Source: Geothermobacter hydrogeniphilus
Lineage (GTDB): Bacteria; Desulfobacterota; Desulfuromonadia; Desulfuromonadales; Geothermobacteraceae
Length of the DNA: 64,000 nucleotides
Assembly: GCF_002093115.1 (NCBI RefSeq)
Contig: NZ_NAAD01000002.1
Coordinates: 248,001 to 312,000 of the forward strand
Direction of reading: 5' to 3'
In this document: positions 49,907-64,000 of the stretch, in pieces
Layout: every line of letters starts with the position of its first letter
Numbering within the stretch: position 1 is the stretch's first letter
Position numbers and translations under genes: made by a program
Notes under the pieces: model-generated
Told to the model about the DNA's origin: nothing
The model's input: the letters and a program-made list of their open reading frames with translations, nothing else
The model's database searches: none

Positions 49907-51097
49907 TTACTCGATAACTTCGCTGACGACGCCGGCACCGACGGTGCGGCCGCCTTCGCGGATGGCGAAACGCAGTTCCTTGTCCATGGCGATCGGGGTG
50001 ATCAGATTGATCTCCATCGCCACGTTGTCGCCAGGCATGACCATCTCGGTCCCCTCGGGGAGAGTACAGATCCCGGTCACGTCGGTGGTACGGAAGTAGA
50101 ACTGCGGACGATAGCCCTTGAAGAACGGGGTGTGACGACCACCCTCTTCCTTGGTCAGAATATAGGCCTCGGCCTTGAACCTGGTGTGCGGGGTGATGCT
50201 GCCCGGCTTCGCCAGAACCTGACCGCGCTCGATCTCCTCGCGCTTCACGCCGCGCAGCAGAACACCGATGTTGTCGCCGGCCTGCCCCTGATCGAGCAGT
50301 TTGCGGAACATCTCGACGCCGGTCACGACGGTCTTGCTGGTCTCCTTCATGCCGACGATCTCGATCTCCTCGCCGACCTTGACAATCCCGCGCTCGACAC
50401 GACCGGTCGCCACGGTGCCGCGACCGGAAATCGAGAAAACATCCTCGACCGGCATCAGGAAAGGCTTGTCGATGTCACGCTCGGGGGTCGGAATGTAGCT
50501 GTCGACCTGGGCCATCAGCTCAAGAACCTTGTCTTTACCAATGGCGTCGTCACGACCTTCGAGGGCGGCCAGAGCACTGCCGGCCACAATCGGAATATCG
50601 TCGCCGGGGAAGTCGTAGCTGGAGAGCAGCTCGCGAACTTCAAGCTCGACCAGTTCCATCAACTCCTCGTCATCAACCATGTCGGCCTTGTTGAGGAAGA
50701 CAACCATCGCCGGGACACCGACCTGACGGGCGAGCAGGATGTGCTCACGGGTCTGCGGCATCGGACCGTCGGCGGCGGACACGACCAGGATCGCGCCGTC
50801 CATCTGGGCAGCACCGGTGATCATGTTCTTGACGTAGTCGGCATGACCCGGGCAGTCAACATGAGCGTAATGCCGGGTCTCGGTCTCATATTCGACATGG
50901 GCGGTGGCAATGGTGATGCCGCGCTCACGCTCTTCGGGAGCGTTGTCGATCTGGTCAAAGGCCATCGCCTCGGCGCCGCCGGCTTCGGCGAGAACCTTGG
51001 TGATAGCGGCAGTCAGCGTGGTTTTGCCATGGTCAACGTGGCCGATGGTGCCAATGTTGACATGGGGCTTTGTTCTTTCAAACTTTTCCTTGGACAT
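49907..51097 (-). CDS. tuf: Elongation factor Tu
   Basis: A 396-residue GTPase that delivers aminoacyl-tRNA to the ribosomal A site. GHVDHGKT is at 19-26, [12 protein letters not shown] and NKADMV complete the G box set, and domains II and III follow. It has a strong GGGAGGA ribosome site. A second tuf copy often lies before secE-nusG in related genomes; that area is outside the window. Confidence 0.98.
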   Translation of the reverse strand: MSKEKFERTKPHVNIGTIGHVDHGKTTLTAAITKVLAEAGGAEAMAFDQIDNAPEERERGITIATAHVEYETETRHYAHVDCPGHADYVKNMITGAAQMDGAILVVSAADGPMPQTREHILLARQVGVPAMVVFLNKADMVDDEELMELVELEVRELLSSYDFPGDDIPIVAGSALAALEGRDDAIGKDKVLELMAQVDSYIPTPERDIDKPFLMPVEDVFSISGRGTVATGRVERGIVKVGEEIEIVGMKETSKTVVTGVEMFRKLLDQGQAGDNIGVLLRGVKREEIERGQVLAKPGSITPHTRFKAEAYILTKEEGGRHTPFFKGYRPQFYFRTTDVTGICTLPEGTEMVMPGDNVAMEINLITPIAMDKELRFAIREGGRTVGAGVVSEVIE

Positions 51098-51118
51098 GGG
51101 GTCGTCCTCCCTGATCCT

Positions 51119-53197
51119 TTATCCGTTAGCCTTGGCAACGATCTCTTCAGCAATCGAGTTCGGTACCTGCTCGTAATGATCGAAAACCATGGTGTAGGTC
51201 GCACGGCCCTGAGTCGAGCTGCGCAGATCGGTCGCATAACCGAACATATTTGCCAGCGGCACATGGGCATTCACCACCTGAGCTCCACCACGGCTGTCCA
51301 TTCCCATAACCTTGCCGCGCCGACTGCTCAAATCGCCCATGACATCGCCCATATATTCTTCAGGAACCACGACTTCGACCGCCATCATCGGTTCAAGCAG
51401 AACCGGCCCGGCCTTTTTGGCACCCTCTTTAAAACCCATGGAACCGGCAATCTTGAAAGCCATTTCCGAGGAGTCGACATCATGATAGGAACCATCAAAG
51501 CAGGTCACCTTGACATCGACCATCGGATATCCGGCAACGGGGCCATTCTGACTGGCCTCTTCGCAACCCTTGCCGACCGCAGGGATGTACTCTCGCGGAA
51601 TAACCCCGCCCTTGATCTGATCGACAAACTCAAAACCGCCACCCGGCTCCAGCGGCTCAAGACGCAGATGACAATCGCCATACTGCCCACGACCACCCGA
51701 CTGACGCACGAACTTGCCCTGCACTTCAACCGTTTTGGTAATGGTTTCACGGTAGGCAACCTGGGGCGCGCCGACATTGGCCTCAACCTTGAACTCACGC
51801 TTGAGACGATCAATGATGATCTCAAGGTGCAGCTCACCCATTCCGGAAAGAATGGTCTGACCGGTCTCATCGTCAGTATGACATTGCAGCGAAGGATCCT
51901 CCTGCAGCAACTTCTGCAGTGCGGTTCCAAGCTTCTCCTGATCACCCTTGGTCTTCGGCTCAACAGCGATATGAATGACCGGCTCCGGAAACTCCATCGC
52001 CTCCAGGAGACAGGGCTGTTTGTCATCACAGAGCGTATCGCCGGTAGTCGTCGTTTTCAGCCCGACCGCCGCGGCAATATCACCCGAGTAAACCTGTTTG
52101 ATCTCTTCCCGCTTGTTGGCGTGCATTTTCAGCAGCCGCCCAAAGCGTTCCTTCTTCTGCTTGGTCGAATTCAGCACCGAAGCACCGGACTCGGCGACCC
52201 CGGAGTAAACCCTGAAAAAGGTCAGCTGCCCGACAAACGGGTCGGTCATAATTTTGAACGCCAGAGCCGAGAAGGGCCCATTATCATCAGCAGGCCGGGT
52301 CAGCTCTTCACCATTATCCGGGTTGATGCCCTTGATGGCGGGAACGTCAAGCGGCGACGGCATGTAATCAACCACAGCATCAAGCAGTGTCTGAACACCC
52401 TTATTCTTGAAGGCGGACCCGCAGAGAACCGGGTTGATATGCAGACCGATTGTCGCCTTGCGGATGCCGGCCTTAACCTCGTCGATCGTCAACTCTTCAC
52501 CGGCAAGATATTTCTCCATCAGCTCCTCATCCTGAGAGCTGATTTCCTCAATCATCGCCTCACGTGCCGCCTCGGCCTCATCCCTCAGGTCACCAGGAAT
52601 GTCGATCACTTCGTAGTTGGCCCCCATCGACTCGTCATCCCAGACAATCGCCCTCATCTGCACCAGGTCGATGACGCCGCGAAATTGATCTTCCCGGCCG
52701 ATCGGCAACTGAATCGGCACCGGATTGGCACCAAGCCGATCACGCATCATGTCGATGCCGCGCTGAAAATCGGCACCAATGCGATCCATTTTATTAATGA
52801 AAGCGATCCGCGGAACACCATATTTGTCGGCCTGCCGCCAGACGGTCTCAGACTGGGGCTCAACACCGCCAACCGAGCAGAAGACCGCGATCGAGCCATC
52901 AAGCACCTTCAGAGAGCGCTCAACCTCAATCGTAAAATCGACATGGCCAGGAGTGTCAATGATATTGACCCGATGATCATTCCAGAAACAGGTCGTCGCG
53001 GCGGAAGTAATGGTGATACCACGCTCCTGCTCCTGCTCCATCCAGTCCATGGTAGCGGCGCCATCATGGACCTCGCCGATCTTGTGAGAGACCCCCGTAT
53101 AATAGAGAATCCGCTCAGTGGTCGTCGTCTTGCCGGCATCAATGTGAGCCATAATGCCGATATTACGCGTCTTTTCAAGTGCTACTTTACGTGCCAC
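51119..53197 (-). CDS. fusA: Elongation factor G
   Basis: A 692-residue translocation GTPase. [12 protein letters not shown] begins at 17, DTPGHVDF and NKMD complete the G motifs, and domains II-V follow. The GTG at 53197 matches the conserved start and gives the classic 692-residue length; a TTG at 53206 is also in frame. The paired GAGG is about 10 nt upstream. It lies between rpsG and tuf. Confidence 0.97.
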   Translation of the reverse strand: MARKVALEKTRNIGIMAHIDAGKTTTTERILYYTGVSHKIGEVHDGAATMDWMEQEQERGITITSAATTCFWNDHRVNIIDTPGHVDFTIEVERSLKVLDGSIAVFCSVGGVEPQSETVWRQADKYGVPRIAFINKMDRIGADFQRGIDMMRDRLGANPVPIQLPIGREDQFRGVIDLVQMRAIVWDDESMGANYEVIDIPGDLRDEAEAAREAMIEEISSQDEELMEKYLAGEELTIDEVKAGIRKATIGLHINPVLCGSAFKNKGVQTLLDAVVDYMPSPLDVPAIKGINPDNGEELTRPADDNGPFSALAFKIMTDPFVGQLTFFRVYSGVAESGASVLNSTKQKKERFGRLLKMHANKREEIKQVYSGDIAAAVGLKTTTTGDTLCDDKQPCLLEAMEFPEPVIHIAVEPKTKGDQEKLGTALQKLLQEDPSLQCHTDDETGQTILSGMGELHLEIIIDRLKREFKVEANVGAPQVAYRETITKTVEVQGKFVRQSGGRGQYGDCHLRLEPLEPGGGFEFVDQIKGGVIPREYIPAVGKGCEEASQNGPVAGYPMVDVKVTCFDGSYHDVDSSEMAFKIAGSMGFKEGAKKAGPVLLEPMMAVEVVVPEEYMGDVMGDLSSRRGKVMGMDSRGGAQVVNAHVPLANMFGYATDLRSSTQGRATYTMVFDHYEQVPNSIAEEIVAKANG

Positions 53198-53246
53198 GTC
53201 TTTCAAGCCTCAGTCGGACCGCACATTCCGACCCGAAAATATATAA

Positions 53247-53717
53247 CTACCAGCGATAATGGGCGAAGGCCTTGTTGGCCTCGGCCATCCGATGGGTATC
53301 CTCACGCTTCTTGACCGAATTGCCGCGATTTCCGGCAGCATCCAGAAGCTCTCCAGCCAACCGCTCACGCATGGTCTTCTCACCACGCTGCCGCGAATAG
53401 TTGATCAGCCAGCGCATGGCAAGAGCATTGCGACGATCGGAACGAACCTCCACCGGCACCTGATAGGTCGAGCCGCCGACACGACGGGACTTGACCTCCA
53501 ACACCGGACGAACATTTTCAAGCGCCTTCTTGAAGACCTCAAGCGGGTCATCCCCGGTACGCTCGGCAATCAGATCAAAAGCTCCGTAGACGATTCCCTC
53601 AGCGGTACTCTTCTTGCCGTCAAGCATGATGCTGTTGACGAACTTGGCCAACGTCCGATCATGATACTTCGGATCGGGCAGAATAACGCGCTTCGGAACT
53701 TCTCTTCTTCTAGGCAT
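53247..53717 (-). CDS. rpsG: 30S ribosomal protein S7
   Basis: A 156-residue S7 that starts assembly of the 30S head and lies at the E site. [18 protein letters not shown] and [13 protein letters not shown] are signatures. In E. coli S7 represses the str operon. It follows rpsL by 21 nt. Confidence 0.98.
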   Translation of the reverse strand: MPRRREVPKRVILPDPKYHDRTLAKFVNSIMLDGKKSTAEGIVYGAFDLIAERTGDDPLEVFKKALENVRPVLEVKSRRVGGSTYQVPVEVRSDRRNALAMRWLINYSRQRGEKTMRERLAGELLDAAGNRGNSVKKREDTHRMAEANKAFAHYRW

Positions 53718-53738
53718 AACGACCTCTCAAAACCTATC

Positions 53739-54110
53739 TTATTTCGGGCGCTTGGCGCCGTACTTGGAACGTCCCTGGCGGCGATCCTGCACACCGGCCA
53801 GATCAAGAGCACCACGCACGATGTGATAACGAACACCCGGCAAGTCCTTGACACGGCCGCCGCGAATCAACACCACGGAATGCTCCTGCAGATTATGGCC
53901 GACCCCGGGAATATAGGAGGTCACCACGATGCCGTTGGTCAGCCGCACACGCGCCACCTTGCGCAAAGCCGAGTTCGGCTTCTTCGGCGTCGTCGTATAA
54001 ACGCGCGTGCAGACACCGCGCCGCTGCGGACAGCACTGCAGTGCAGGCGCGGTCGATTTGTTGATTTTCTTCTTACGTCCCTTACGGATCAATTGATTGA
54101 TCGTCGGCAT
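53739..54110 (-). CDS. rpsL: 30S ribosomal protein S12
   Basis: A 123-residue S12 at the decoding centre. [17 protein letters not shown] and [13 protein letters not shown] are present, with the lysines where streptomycin-resistance changes usually map still in their sensitive form. It is first in the str block, behind a strong promoter. Confidence 0.99.
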   Translation of the reverse strand: MPTINQLIRKGRKKKINKSTAPALQCCPQRRGVCTRVYTTTPKKPNSALRKVARVRLTNGIVVTSYIPGVGHNLQEHSVVLIRGGRVKDLPGVRYHIVRGALDLAGVQDRRQGRSKYGAKRPK

Positions 54111-54183
54111 TCAAAGACTCCCGTTTTCTACAGTAAGCTTCCTTGCAAAAGAGCGTACGGCTCCTTCGGGGGAAAACCCGCTG

Positions 54184-54212
54184 AATCTATCAATCGGCTT
54201 CCCTCTTGTCAA
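54184..54212 (-). promoter_or_regulatory. Sigma-70 promoter for rpsL and the str/S10/spc/alpha block
   Basis: A perfect TTGACA (54207-54212) and TAGATT (54184-54189) are 17 nt apart in the 150-nt gap between rpoC and rpsL. The start is expected near 54177, giving a leader of about 67 nt. It may be joined by read-through from rpoC, since I see no clear terminator there. Confidence 0.85.
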
Positions 54213-54260
54213 GGACTTTTTGGACTGTTCTTCCTTTTTCCGATGGTACCGGGAAAAGGG

Positions 54261-58442
<4,182 letters not shown>

Positions 58443-58473
58443 AACACATCCTCCTTAGTGGATGGCAGCTTTT

Positions 58474-61400
58474 TTACGCGTCGTCCTCTTCCAGCAGCTC
58501 CACATCGAGACAGAGCGACTGCAATTCCTTGACCAGCACGTTGAAGGACTCGGGCAGGCCGGCCTCCAGGGTGTGCTTGCCTTTGACGATCGCCTCGTAC
58601 ATCCGGGTCCGACCGGCAACATCATCCGATTTGACGGTGAGGAATTCCTGCAGCGCGTGAGCCGCGCCGTAGGCTTCCATCGCCCAGACTTCCATCTCCC
58701 CGAGACGCTGACCGCCGAACTGCGCCTTGCCGCCGAGCGGTTGCTGGGTAACGAGGCTGTAGGGACCGATGGAGCGGGCATGGATCTTGTCATCAACCAG
58801 ATGGTGCAGCTTGAGCATGTACATGATGCCCACGGTGACCTGCTCCTTGAAGGGCTCGCCGGTCTTGCCGTCGTAAAGGGTCATCTGGCCGCTGGTGGGA
58901 ACCCCGGCCTTCTCCATCTGCGCCTTCATCTGCTCCTCGTTGACACCTTCGAAAACCGGCGTCGCCATCGGCACACCGGATGAGAGCCGGCGGGCAAGGC
59001 TGCGGGTTTCAGAGTCGGAAAGCCCATCGATGAAGGAATTCAGTTCCTTGTTGCCATAACACGACTTGATCTGCTTCTTCATCGCCGCAGTGCTGAACCT
59101 GGTTTCCATCATCTGCTGAATCTGCTGCCCCAGGCCGCGAGCAGCGAGACCAAGATGGGTCTCCAGAATCTGCCCGACGTTCATACGCGACGGCACGCCG
59201 AGGGGATTGAGGACAATCTCGACCGGTGTTCCGTCAGCCATATAGGGCATATCTTCTTCCGGCAGGATGCGGGAAAGGACACCCTTGTTGCCGTGACGGC
59301 CGGCCATCTTGTCACCGACCGAAAGCTTGCGCTTGATGGCGATATAGACCTTGACCATCTTGATCACGCCCGGTGGCAGATCATCACCACGCTTGAGCTT
59401 CTCGATCTTGTCGCTGAACACACCGCGGATCAGCTCTTCCCGCTCGGAAAGACGGGCGAACAGAGTGGCAACCTTTTCCTCAACCTCGTCGGCCTTGGCA
59501 AGGCTGATCTCCTGCCACTGGCTGAAGGGAACCTTGTCAAGAGCTTCGGCCGTAAGCTTTTTGCCCTTGCTGATGACCACCTTGCCGGTCACATCGTTAA
59601 CAGTAACCGCCGAGGTCTGGCCGACCAGCAGTTGTTCAAGCTTACCGCGGGCCGATTCCCGGATGATGCGGATCTCATCATCCTGGTCCTTGAGAAGTTT
59701 TTCGATTTCGGCATTCTCGATCAGCTCGGTGCGGGCATCCTTGTCGGACCCTTTGCGCGAGAAAACCCGCGCCCCGATCACCACACCTTCAACTCCCGGA
59801 GGCACCCGCAGCGAGGTGTCACGAACATCACCGGCTTTTTCGCCGAAAATGGCGCGCAGCAGTTTTTCTTCCGGGGAAAGCTGAGTTTCGCCCTTCGGAG
59901 TGATCTTGCCGACCATGATATCGCCAGGCTTGACCTCGGCACCGATGCGGATAATACCGGATTCATCGAGGTCGGCCAGAGCATCTTCACCGAGGTTGGG
60001 AATGTCGTCGGTAATCTCTTCCTTGCCGAGCTTGGTGTCGCGGGCAACACACTCGAACTCCTCGACATGGATCGAGGTATAGCGATCCTCCTTGACCAGC
60101 TTTTCGCTGATCAGGATCGAATCCTCGAAGTTGTAACCATGCCAGGGCATGAAAGCGACCAATACGTTCTGGCCGAGGGCCAGCTCCCCGTACTGAGTCG
60201 ACGGACCGTCGGCGATAATCTCGCCCCGCTTGACATGATCGCCCACTTCAACGATCGGCTTCTGATTGAGGCAGGTGTTCTGATTGGAACGGATGAACTT
60301 GATCATGTTGTAGATATCGACACCGGTGCCGGTCTCGTCAACCTCACCTTCATCGATCTTGACCACGATCCGGTCGGCGTCAACCGCCTCGACAATACCA
60401 TCGTGACGCGCCACCACCGCGGCACCCGAATCGTGGGCGACAACCCGCTCCATGCCGGTACCGACCAGCGGCGCGTCGGCACGCAGCAGAGGAACCGCCT
60501 GACGCTGCATGTTCGACCCCATCAGGGCACGGTTGGCGTCGTCATTTTCCAGGAACGGGATCAGCGCCGCGGCGACCGAAACCAGCTGTTTCGGCGAGAC
60601 ATCCATCAACTGGATGTCGTCGCGGCTCATCAGCATGAACTCACCACTCTGCCGGGCATTGACCAGTTCGTTGACGAACCGGCCCTTCTCGTCGAGCGGC
60701 GCGTTGGCCTGGGCAATGGCGTGGCCCTCTTCTTCAAGCGCTGAAAAGTACTTGATCTCGGCGGTCACCTTGCCGTCCTTGACAATCCGGTACGGGGTCT
60801 CGACAAAACCGTGCTCGTTGATCCGGGCATAGGTCGAGAGAGAAGCGATCAGGCCGATATTCGGACCCTCCGGGGTCTCGATCGGACAGACCCGCCCGTA
60901 ATGGGTCGGGTGTACGTCACGAACCTCGAATCCCGCCCGTTCACGGGTCAGACCACCCGGGCCAAGCGCCGACAGGCGACGCTTGTGAGTGATCTCGGAA
61001 AGGGGATTGGTCTGGTCCATGAACTGGGAAAGCTGGGAAGAGCCGAAGAACTCCTTGACCACCGCCGAGACCGGCTTGGAATTAACCAGGTCGTGCGGCA
61101 TCAGGCTGTCGGCTTCCTGCAGGCTCATGCGCTCCTTGATGGCACGCTCCATGCGCACCAGGCCGACGCGGTACTGATTCTCCAGCAGTTCTCCGACAGC
61201 GCGAACGCGACGGTTGCCGAGATGGTCGATGTCATCGATGGAACCCTTGCCGTTGCGCAGGTCAACAAGGTAGCGCACCACCTCAAGGATATCTTCCTTC
61301 GTCAGCGTGCTGTGCTCCAGCGGAGTCTCCAGCCCGAGCTTGTAATTCAATTTCAGGCGGCCGACGGCGGAGAGATCGTACCGATCGGGATTGAAGAACA

Positions 61401-62583
61401 GACCCTCGAAGAGCGCGGTGGCACTGCGCAGGGTCGGCGGATCTCCCGGTCGCAGGCGGCGGTAGATCTCGATAATCGCCTCTTCCTCGTTGGCAACCTT
61501 GTCGAGCAGCAGAGTATCGCGCAGGTAAGGACCGACATAGAGGTTATCAATGAACAGCAGGTTGAACTGCTCGATGCCACGCTGCTTGATCTCTTCCAGC
61601 TTGGCTTCGGTAACCTCTTCGTTGCACTCGATGACCACCTCACCGGTGGCGGTGTCCACCACGTCGGTGGAAGCGATCCGGCCAACCAGGGACTCCTCGG
61701 CCACAACGATCGAATCGACCTTGGCCTCTTCGATTTTACGCAGCGCCGCCTTGGTGAACTTGCGGCCGGCCTTGACCAGGACTTCACCCTTGCTGTTGCA
61801 GACATCGTTTTCGGCCCGCTGGCCGGCCAACAGCTCAAGGTTGACGGTTTTCCTGAACTGCCCGTCGCTGAAGCTGATCTGTTCGGTATCGTAATAATAG
61901 TTGAGCAGCTCCTCGGTGCTGTAGCCGAGGGCCTTGAGCAGCACCGTGGCGGGCAGCTTGCGCCGCCGGTCGATGCGCACGTAAAGGATATCTTTATGGT
62001 CAAAGTCAAAGTCGAGCCAGGATCCCCGGTAGGGGATCACCCGAGCACTGAACAGGATTTTCCCGGAGGAGTGGGTTTTCCCCTTGTCATGGTCGAAAAA
62101 GACCCCGGGGGAACGATGCAACTGGCTGACGATGACTCTTTCAGTCCCGTTGATAATAAAGGTGCCGTTTTCGGTCATCAGCGGGATTTCACCGAAATAG
62201 ACTTCCTGCTCCTTGATGTCACGAATCGACTGAACCCCCGATTCCTTGTCGACATCCCAGGAAACCAGGCGCACCCGAACCTTGACCGGAGCGGCGAAAG
62301 TCATACCGCGCTGATGACATTCTTCCACATCGTACTTCGGTGTACCGAGGGAATAGGAGACGTATTCCAGGGAACTGGTCTCACTGAAATCGCGGATCGG
62401 AAAAACCGAACGAAAAACCGCTTCCAGCCCGATGCACTGACGCGCCGACGCGGGCAGGTCAGACTGCAGAAAACGTTTATAGGAGTTTTTCTGAATGTCG
62501 ATGAGGTTGGGGATATCAATAATTTTCTTGATATCGGCGAAGTGCTTCCTCAGCAACTGGTTATTCGCAATCGAATAAGCCAT
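58474..62583 (-). CDS. rpoB: RNA polymerase subunit beta
   Basis: A 1369-residue catalytic subunit. The rifampicin cluster [20 protein letters not shown] and [13 protein letters not shown] has the usual sensitive residues (Asp in FMDQ, His in THKRR, Ser in RLSALG). The active-site and flap regions are complete, and the C-terminal [18 protein letters not shown] contacts beta-prime. ATG at 62583 follows AAGGAGA. A 209-nt leader with two hairpins lies between rplL and rpoB. Confidence 0.99.
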   Translation of the reverse strand: MAYSIANNQLLRKHFADIKKIIDIPNLIDIQKNSYKRFLQSDLPASARQCIGLEAVFRSVFPIRDFSETSSLEYVSYSLGTPKYDVEECHQRGMTFAAPVKVRVRLVSWDVDKESGVQSIRDIKEQEVYFGEIPLMTENGTFIINGTERVIVSQLHRSPGVFFDHDKGKTHSSGKILFSARVIPYRGSWLDFDFDHKDILYVRIDRRRKLPATVLLKALGYSTEELLNYYYDTEQISFSDGQFRKTVNLELLAGQRAENDVCNSKGEVLVKAGRKFTKAALRKIEEAKVDSIVVAEESLVGRIASTDVVDTATGEVVIECNEEVTEAKLEEIKQRGIEQFNLLFIDNLYVGPYLRDTLLLDKVANEEEAIIEIYRRLRPGDPPTLRSATALFEGLFFNPDRYDLSAVGRLKLNYKLGLETPLEHSTLTKEDILEVVRYLVDLRNGKGSIDDIDHLGNRRVRAVGELLENQYRVGLVRMERAIKERMSLQEADSLMPHDLVNSKPVSAVVKEFFGSSQLSQFMDQTNPLSEITHKRRLSALGPGGLTRERAGFEVRDVHPTHYGRVCPIETPEGPNIGLIASLSTYARINEHGFVETPYRIVKDGKVTAEIKYFSALEEEGHAIAQANAPLDEKGRFVNELVNARQSGEFMLMSRDDIQLMDVSPKQLVSVAAALIPFLENDDANRALMGSNMQRQAVPLLRADAPLVGTGMERVVAHDSGAAVVARHDGIVEAVDADRIVVKIDEGEVDETGTGVDIYNMIKFIRSNQNTCLNQKPIVEVGDHVKRGEIIADGPSTQYGELALGQNVLVAFMPWHGYNFEDSILISEKLVKEDRYTSIHVEEFECVARDTKLGKEEITDDIPNLGEDALADLDESGIIRIGAEVKPGDIMVGKITPKGETQLSPEEKLLRAIFGEKAGDVRDTSLRVPPGVEGVVIGARVFSRKGSDKDARTELIENAEIEKLLKDQDDEIRIIRESARGKLEQLLVGQTSAVTVNDVTGKVVISKGKKLTAEALDKVPFSQWQEISLAKADEVEEKVATLFARLSEREELIRGVFSDKIEKLKRGDDLPPGVIKMVKVYIAIKRKLSVGDKMAGRHGNKGVLSRILPEEDMPYMADGTPVEIVLNPLGVPSRMNVGQILETHLGLAARGLGQQIQQMMETRFSTAAMKKQIKSCYGNKELNSFIDGLSDSETRSLARRLSSGVPMATPVFEGVNEEQMKAQMEKAGVPTSGQMTLYDGKTGEPFKEQVTVGIMYMLKLHHLVDDKIHARSIGPYSLVTQQPLGGKAQFGGQRLGEMEVWAMEAYGAAHALQEFLTVKSDDVAGRTRMYEAIVKGKHTLEAGLPESFNVLVKELQSLCLDVELLEEDDA

Positions 62584-62655
62584 GGGTTCTCCTTTGATGT
62601 GTCCACGTAACGCCGGCCGGGCGTCCGCAGAACCCCTTTGGAATCAAGACTTTAC

Positions 62656-62681
62656 TTGTTCGGGGCGATTGCCCGGAACAA
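62656..62681 (-). promoter_or_regulatory. Hairpin in the rpoB leader
   Basis: TTGTTC and GAACAA, with an inner GGGC/GCCC separated by a C-C mismatch, can form an imperfect 10-bp stem about 70 nt before rpoB. It may be an RNase III-type processing site or part of attenuation. Confidence 0.4.
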
Positions 62682-62740
62682 CCCCTCGCCAGGGCCGCTG
62701 ACGGCGGCGGGAAACAGCCCGGGCATATGAAAGTAAGAAT

Positions 62741-62767
62741 AGCCAAGGCCGCGAGGCGACCTTGGCT
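62741..62767 (-). terminator. Partial terminator/attenuator between rplL and rpoB
   Basis: AGCCAAGG and CCTTGGCT form an 8-bp stem (62741-62748 with 62760-62767) with an inner CGC/GCG, beginning 26 nt after the rplL stop. It is followed by ATTCTTACTTTC, T-rich but not a full run. This position matches the known attenuator that makes ribosomal stalk protein exceed RNA polymerase in other bacteria. Confidence 0.6.
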
Positions 62768-62792
62768 TGACACATAATGTATGGATCGGGAA

Positions 62793-63176
62793 CTATTTGA
62801 GTTCCACCGAAGCGCCAGCTTCTTCCAGCTGCTTCTTGATATCTTCGGCCTCATCCTTGCTGGCCGCTTCCTTGATGGTGTTCGGAGCACCGTCAACCAT
62901 TTCCTTGGCTTCTTTCAGACCCAGGCCGGTGATGGCGCGAACCACCTTGATGACATTGATCTTCTTGTCGCCGACAGCGGTCAGAACAACATCGAACTCG
63001 TCTTTCTCTTCGGCCGCGGCAGCTTCACCACCGGCGACGGGACCGGCGGCCACAGCAACCGGAGCGGCGGCGGACACGCCGAACTTGTCTTCCAGTTCCT
63101 TGACCAGTTCGGACAGTTCCAACACCGACATGTTTTCGATGAACTCAATAACCTGTTCTTTGGTAACTTCAGCCAT
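62793..63176 (-). CDS. rplL: 50S ribosomal protein L7/L12
   Basis: A 127-residue stalk protein. An N-terminal dimer domain (1-33), an Ala/Gly/Pro-rich hinge (about 35-55) and a C-terminal domain (about 56-127) that recruits translation factors are clear: [20 protein letters not shown]. It is present in several copies per ribosome, attached through L10. It lies 55 nt after rplJ. Confidence 0.98.
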   Translation of the reverse strand: MAEVTKEQVIEFIENMSVLELSELVKELEDKFGVSAAAPVAVAAGPVAGGEAAAAEEKDEFDVVLTAVGDKKINVIKVVRAITGLGLKEAKEMVDGAPNTIKEAASKDEAEDIKKQLEEAGASVELK

Positions 63177-63231
63177 GATTCAATTCTCCGTATAAATAGA
63201 AAGTGTTTAAATTTTTGTTTCAAATCCCTGT

Positions 63232-63750
63232 TCAGGCGGCTTTCTTTTCCTGCACGGCGGCAAGAACCTGAACCAGGGACCGCGGAACGGCGGCCAGTAC
63301 ACCAACGAAGTTGCTGACCGGCGCATTGATCGACCCAAGCATCTTGGCCAGCAGAACTTCGCGGCTGGGCAGATCGGACAGTGCCTTGATGGCGTCCAGG
63401 TCGAGCGCCTTGCCTTCGAGGGATCCACCCTTGAGTTCGAATTTGCCGTTGGCCTTGGCAAAATCACTGAGAACCTTGGCCGGGGCCACCGGGTCATCAC
63501 CGGCGATGGCAAGTGCCGTCGGGCCGTTCAGGAATTCCTCAAGGCAGGCATTGTCAGTATCCTTGATGGCAAGCTTGAGCAGAGTGTTCTTGACCACTTT
63601 GTACTCAACACCAGCTTCACGAAGCTTGCCACGCAGATCATTGACTTCTTCGACAGTCAGCCCACGGTAATCGGCCACAAATGTAGCGGTCGCGGCTGAC
63701 AGCTTGCCGTTCAATTCGGCGACAACTTCCTGTTTCGTATTTCGATTCAA
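63232..63750 (-). CDS. rplJ: 50S ribosomal protein L10
   Basis: A 172-residue L10 that anchors L7/L12 dimers to the 50S. The N-terminal rRNA-binding domain (ATFVADYRGLTVEEVNDLR) is followed by a C-terminal helix for L12 binding. It starts at a TTG (63750) with GGAGG 7 nt upstream; no ATG is near. Its leader has the L10-type structure, so the L10-L12 complex probably represses its own translation. Confidence 0.97.
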   Translation of the reverse strand: MNRNTKQEVVAELNGKLSAATATFVADYRGLTVEEVNDLRGKLREAGVEYKVVKNTLLKLAIKDTDNACLEEFLNGPTALAIAGDDPVAPAKVLSDFAKANGKFELKGGSLEGKALDLDAIKALSDLPSREVLLAKMLGSINAPVSNFVGVLAAVPRSLVQVLAAVQEKKAA

Positions 63751-63783
63751 CGTCTCTCCTCCTTTCTTCGGTATTTCCGGATG

Positions 63784-63811
63784 CCTCGTGGGTCCGGGAC
63801 CCAGTCTGAGG
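63784..63811 (-). promoter_or_regulatory. Hairpin near the rplJ start, part of the L10 leader
   Basis: CCTC/GAGG flanks an inner TGGGTC/GACCCA stem with a 3-nt loop. It sits between the L10 binding core and the rplJ ribosome site, about 35 nt before the start, and could change access to it. Confidence 0.45.
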
Positions 63812-63845
63812 CGCGGGAGAGACGATTCAGAGGTCGTCCTTCCGT

Positions 63846-63915
63846 CCTCGGCCTCGGCAGGTGGCGAGTGCCATTAAACGCGCATGCGTACCTGCTGTCT
63901 TTGACCGGGTGCTGA
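63846..63915 (-). promoter_or_regulatory. Ribosomal protein L10 leader (autoregulatory RNA)
   Basis: On the transcribed strand AGACAGCAGGT is followed by ACCTGCCGAGG about 28 nt later. GCAGGT (63890-63895) pairs with ACCTGC (63857-63862), and the flanking AGACAG and CGAGG are the conserved internal-loop bases of L10 leaders known in many bacteria. L10(L12)4 binding here would block rplJ-rplL translation. It lies in the 223-nt rplA-rplJ gap. Confidence 0.8.
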
Positions 63916-63929
63916 AAGCTATGTCTGAA

Positions 63930-63945
63930 CTGACCAACAGGTCAG
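63930..63945 (-). promoter_or_regulatory. Short hairpin after rplA
   Basis: CTGACC and GGTCAG form a perfect 6-bp stem with a 4-nt loop, about 28 nt after the rplA stop. No T-run follows, so it is a weak terminator at most. Confidence 0.35.
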
Positions 63946-63973
63946 GTTGAAGGCCTTGAATCCTTCGTCTTTC

Positions 63974-64000
63974 TTATTTGACCAGAGCCTGCAGGGCGGG
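63974..64000 (-). CDS. rplA: 50S ribosomal protein L1, C-terminal end only
   Basis: Only the last eight codons, reading PALQALVK, and the TAA stop are in the window. The identity rests on position: rplA nearly always precedes the L10 leader and rplJ. The sequence itself is too short to prove the family. Confidence 0.6.
   Translation of the reverse strand, partial: PALQALVK

Noticed and set aside
50132-53314. A plus-strand open frame of 1060 codons opposite tuf and fusA
   Set aside because: It lies entirely antisense to tuf and fusA, has no recognisable domain, and arises from codon bias in highly expressed genes.
54211-54260. A terminator after rpoC
   Set aside because: Only an imperfect CCTTTTCC/GGAAAAAGG stem without a T-run is seen, so I do not call it.
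60811-62610. A 599-codon plus-strand frame opposite rpoB, and similar long frames opposite rpoC, cimA, lysC and lpdA
   Set aside because: All are mirror images of conserved genes, with no domain signature; none has support as a gene.

Overview
This 64 kb window looks like a chromosomal housekeeping segment of a Gram-negative deltaproteobacterium, most like the Desulfuromonadales/Geobacter group. The assignment is inference from gene order and protein style: ftsH-folP-cdaA-ybbR-glmM-pdxJ-acpS-nnr, trp genes carrying both trpB types, cimA beside lysC, and an outer-membrane lptD. Every supported gene (72 CDS, one of them partial, and 2 tRNAs) is on the minus strand, so transcription runs from high to low coordinates. 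I see no insertion sequence, prophage, CRISPR array, integrase or rRNA operon.

Reading in the direction of transcription: (1) 64000-54261 holds the 3' end of rplA, an L10-type leader RNA, rplJ, rplL, rpoB and rpoC. (2) 54212-34853 is a fused str/S10/spc/alpha block from rpsL to rplQ, started by a consensus-like promoter before rpsL and closed by a strong intrinsic terminator after rplQ. (3) 34778-27557 is the trp operon trpE-G-D-C-B2-F-B with its own promoter. (4) 27385-25381 inserts a RhlB-like DEAD-box helicase and a family 5 uracil-DNA glycosylase between trpB and trpA. (5) 25377-16372 starts at a second promoter and holds trpA, a metallo-beta-lactamase-fold protein, accD, folC, lptD, an FtsB-like protein, a 60-aa cysteine protein, argS and a SPOR protein. 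(6) 16334-14677 holds initiator and elongator tRNA-Met behind a near-consensus promoter, then tilS. (7) 14588-359 is a tightly packed series: ftsH, folP, cdaA, the YbbR-domain (cdaR-like) gene, glmM, pdxJ, acpS, nnr, a CBS protein, tsaE, lpdA, lysC, cimA and a ComEA-like protein. (8) A 51-aa zinc-ribbon-like protein ends the window.

The genes serve translation and transcription, tryptophan, aspartate-family and isoleucine (citramalate) biosynthesis, cofactors (folate, PLP, ACP, NAD(P)H repair), envelope assembly (GlmM, LptD, FtsB, SPOR, AccD), and c-di-AMP signalling through the cdaA-cdaR-glmM trio. Many genes overlap by 1-13 nt, which suggests translational coupling.

I found no convincing new system. 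The points most worth a second look are a run of TTG start codons on core translation genes, the c-di-AMP cluster in a Gram-negative, the paired TrpB types with trpA split away, two small cysteine-rich orphan proteins, and a long acidic tail on ribosomal protein L17.
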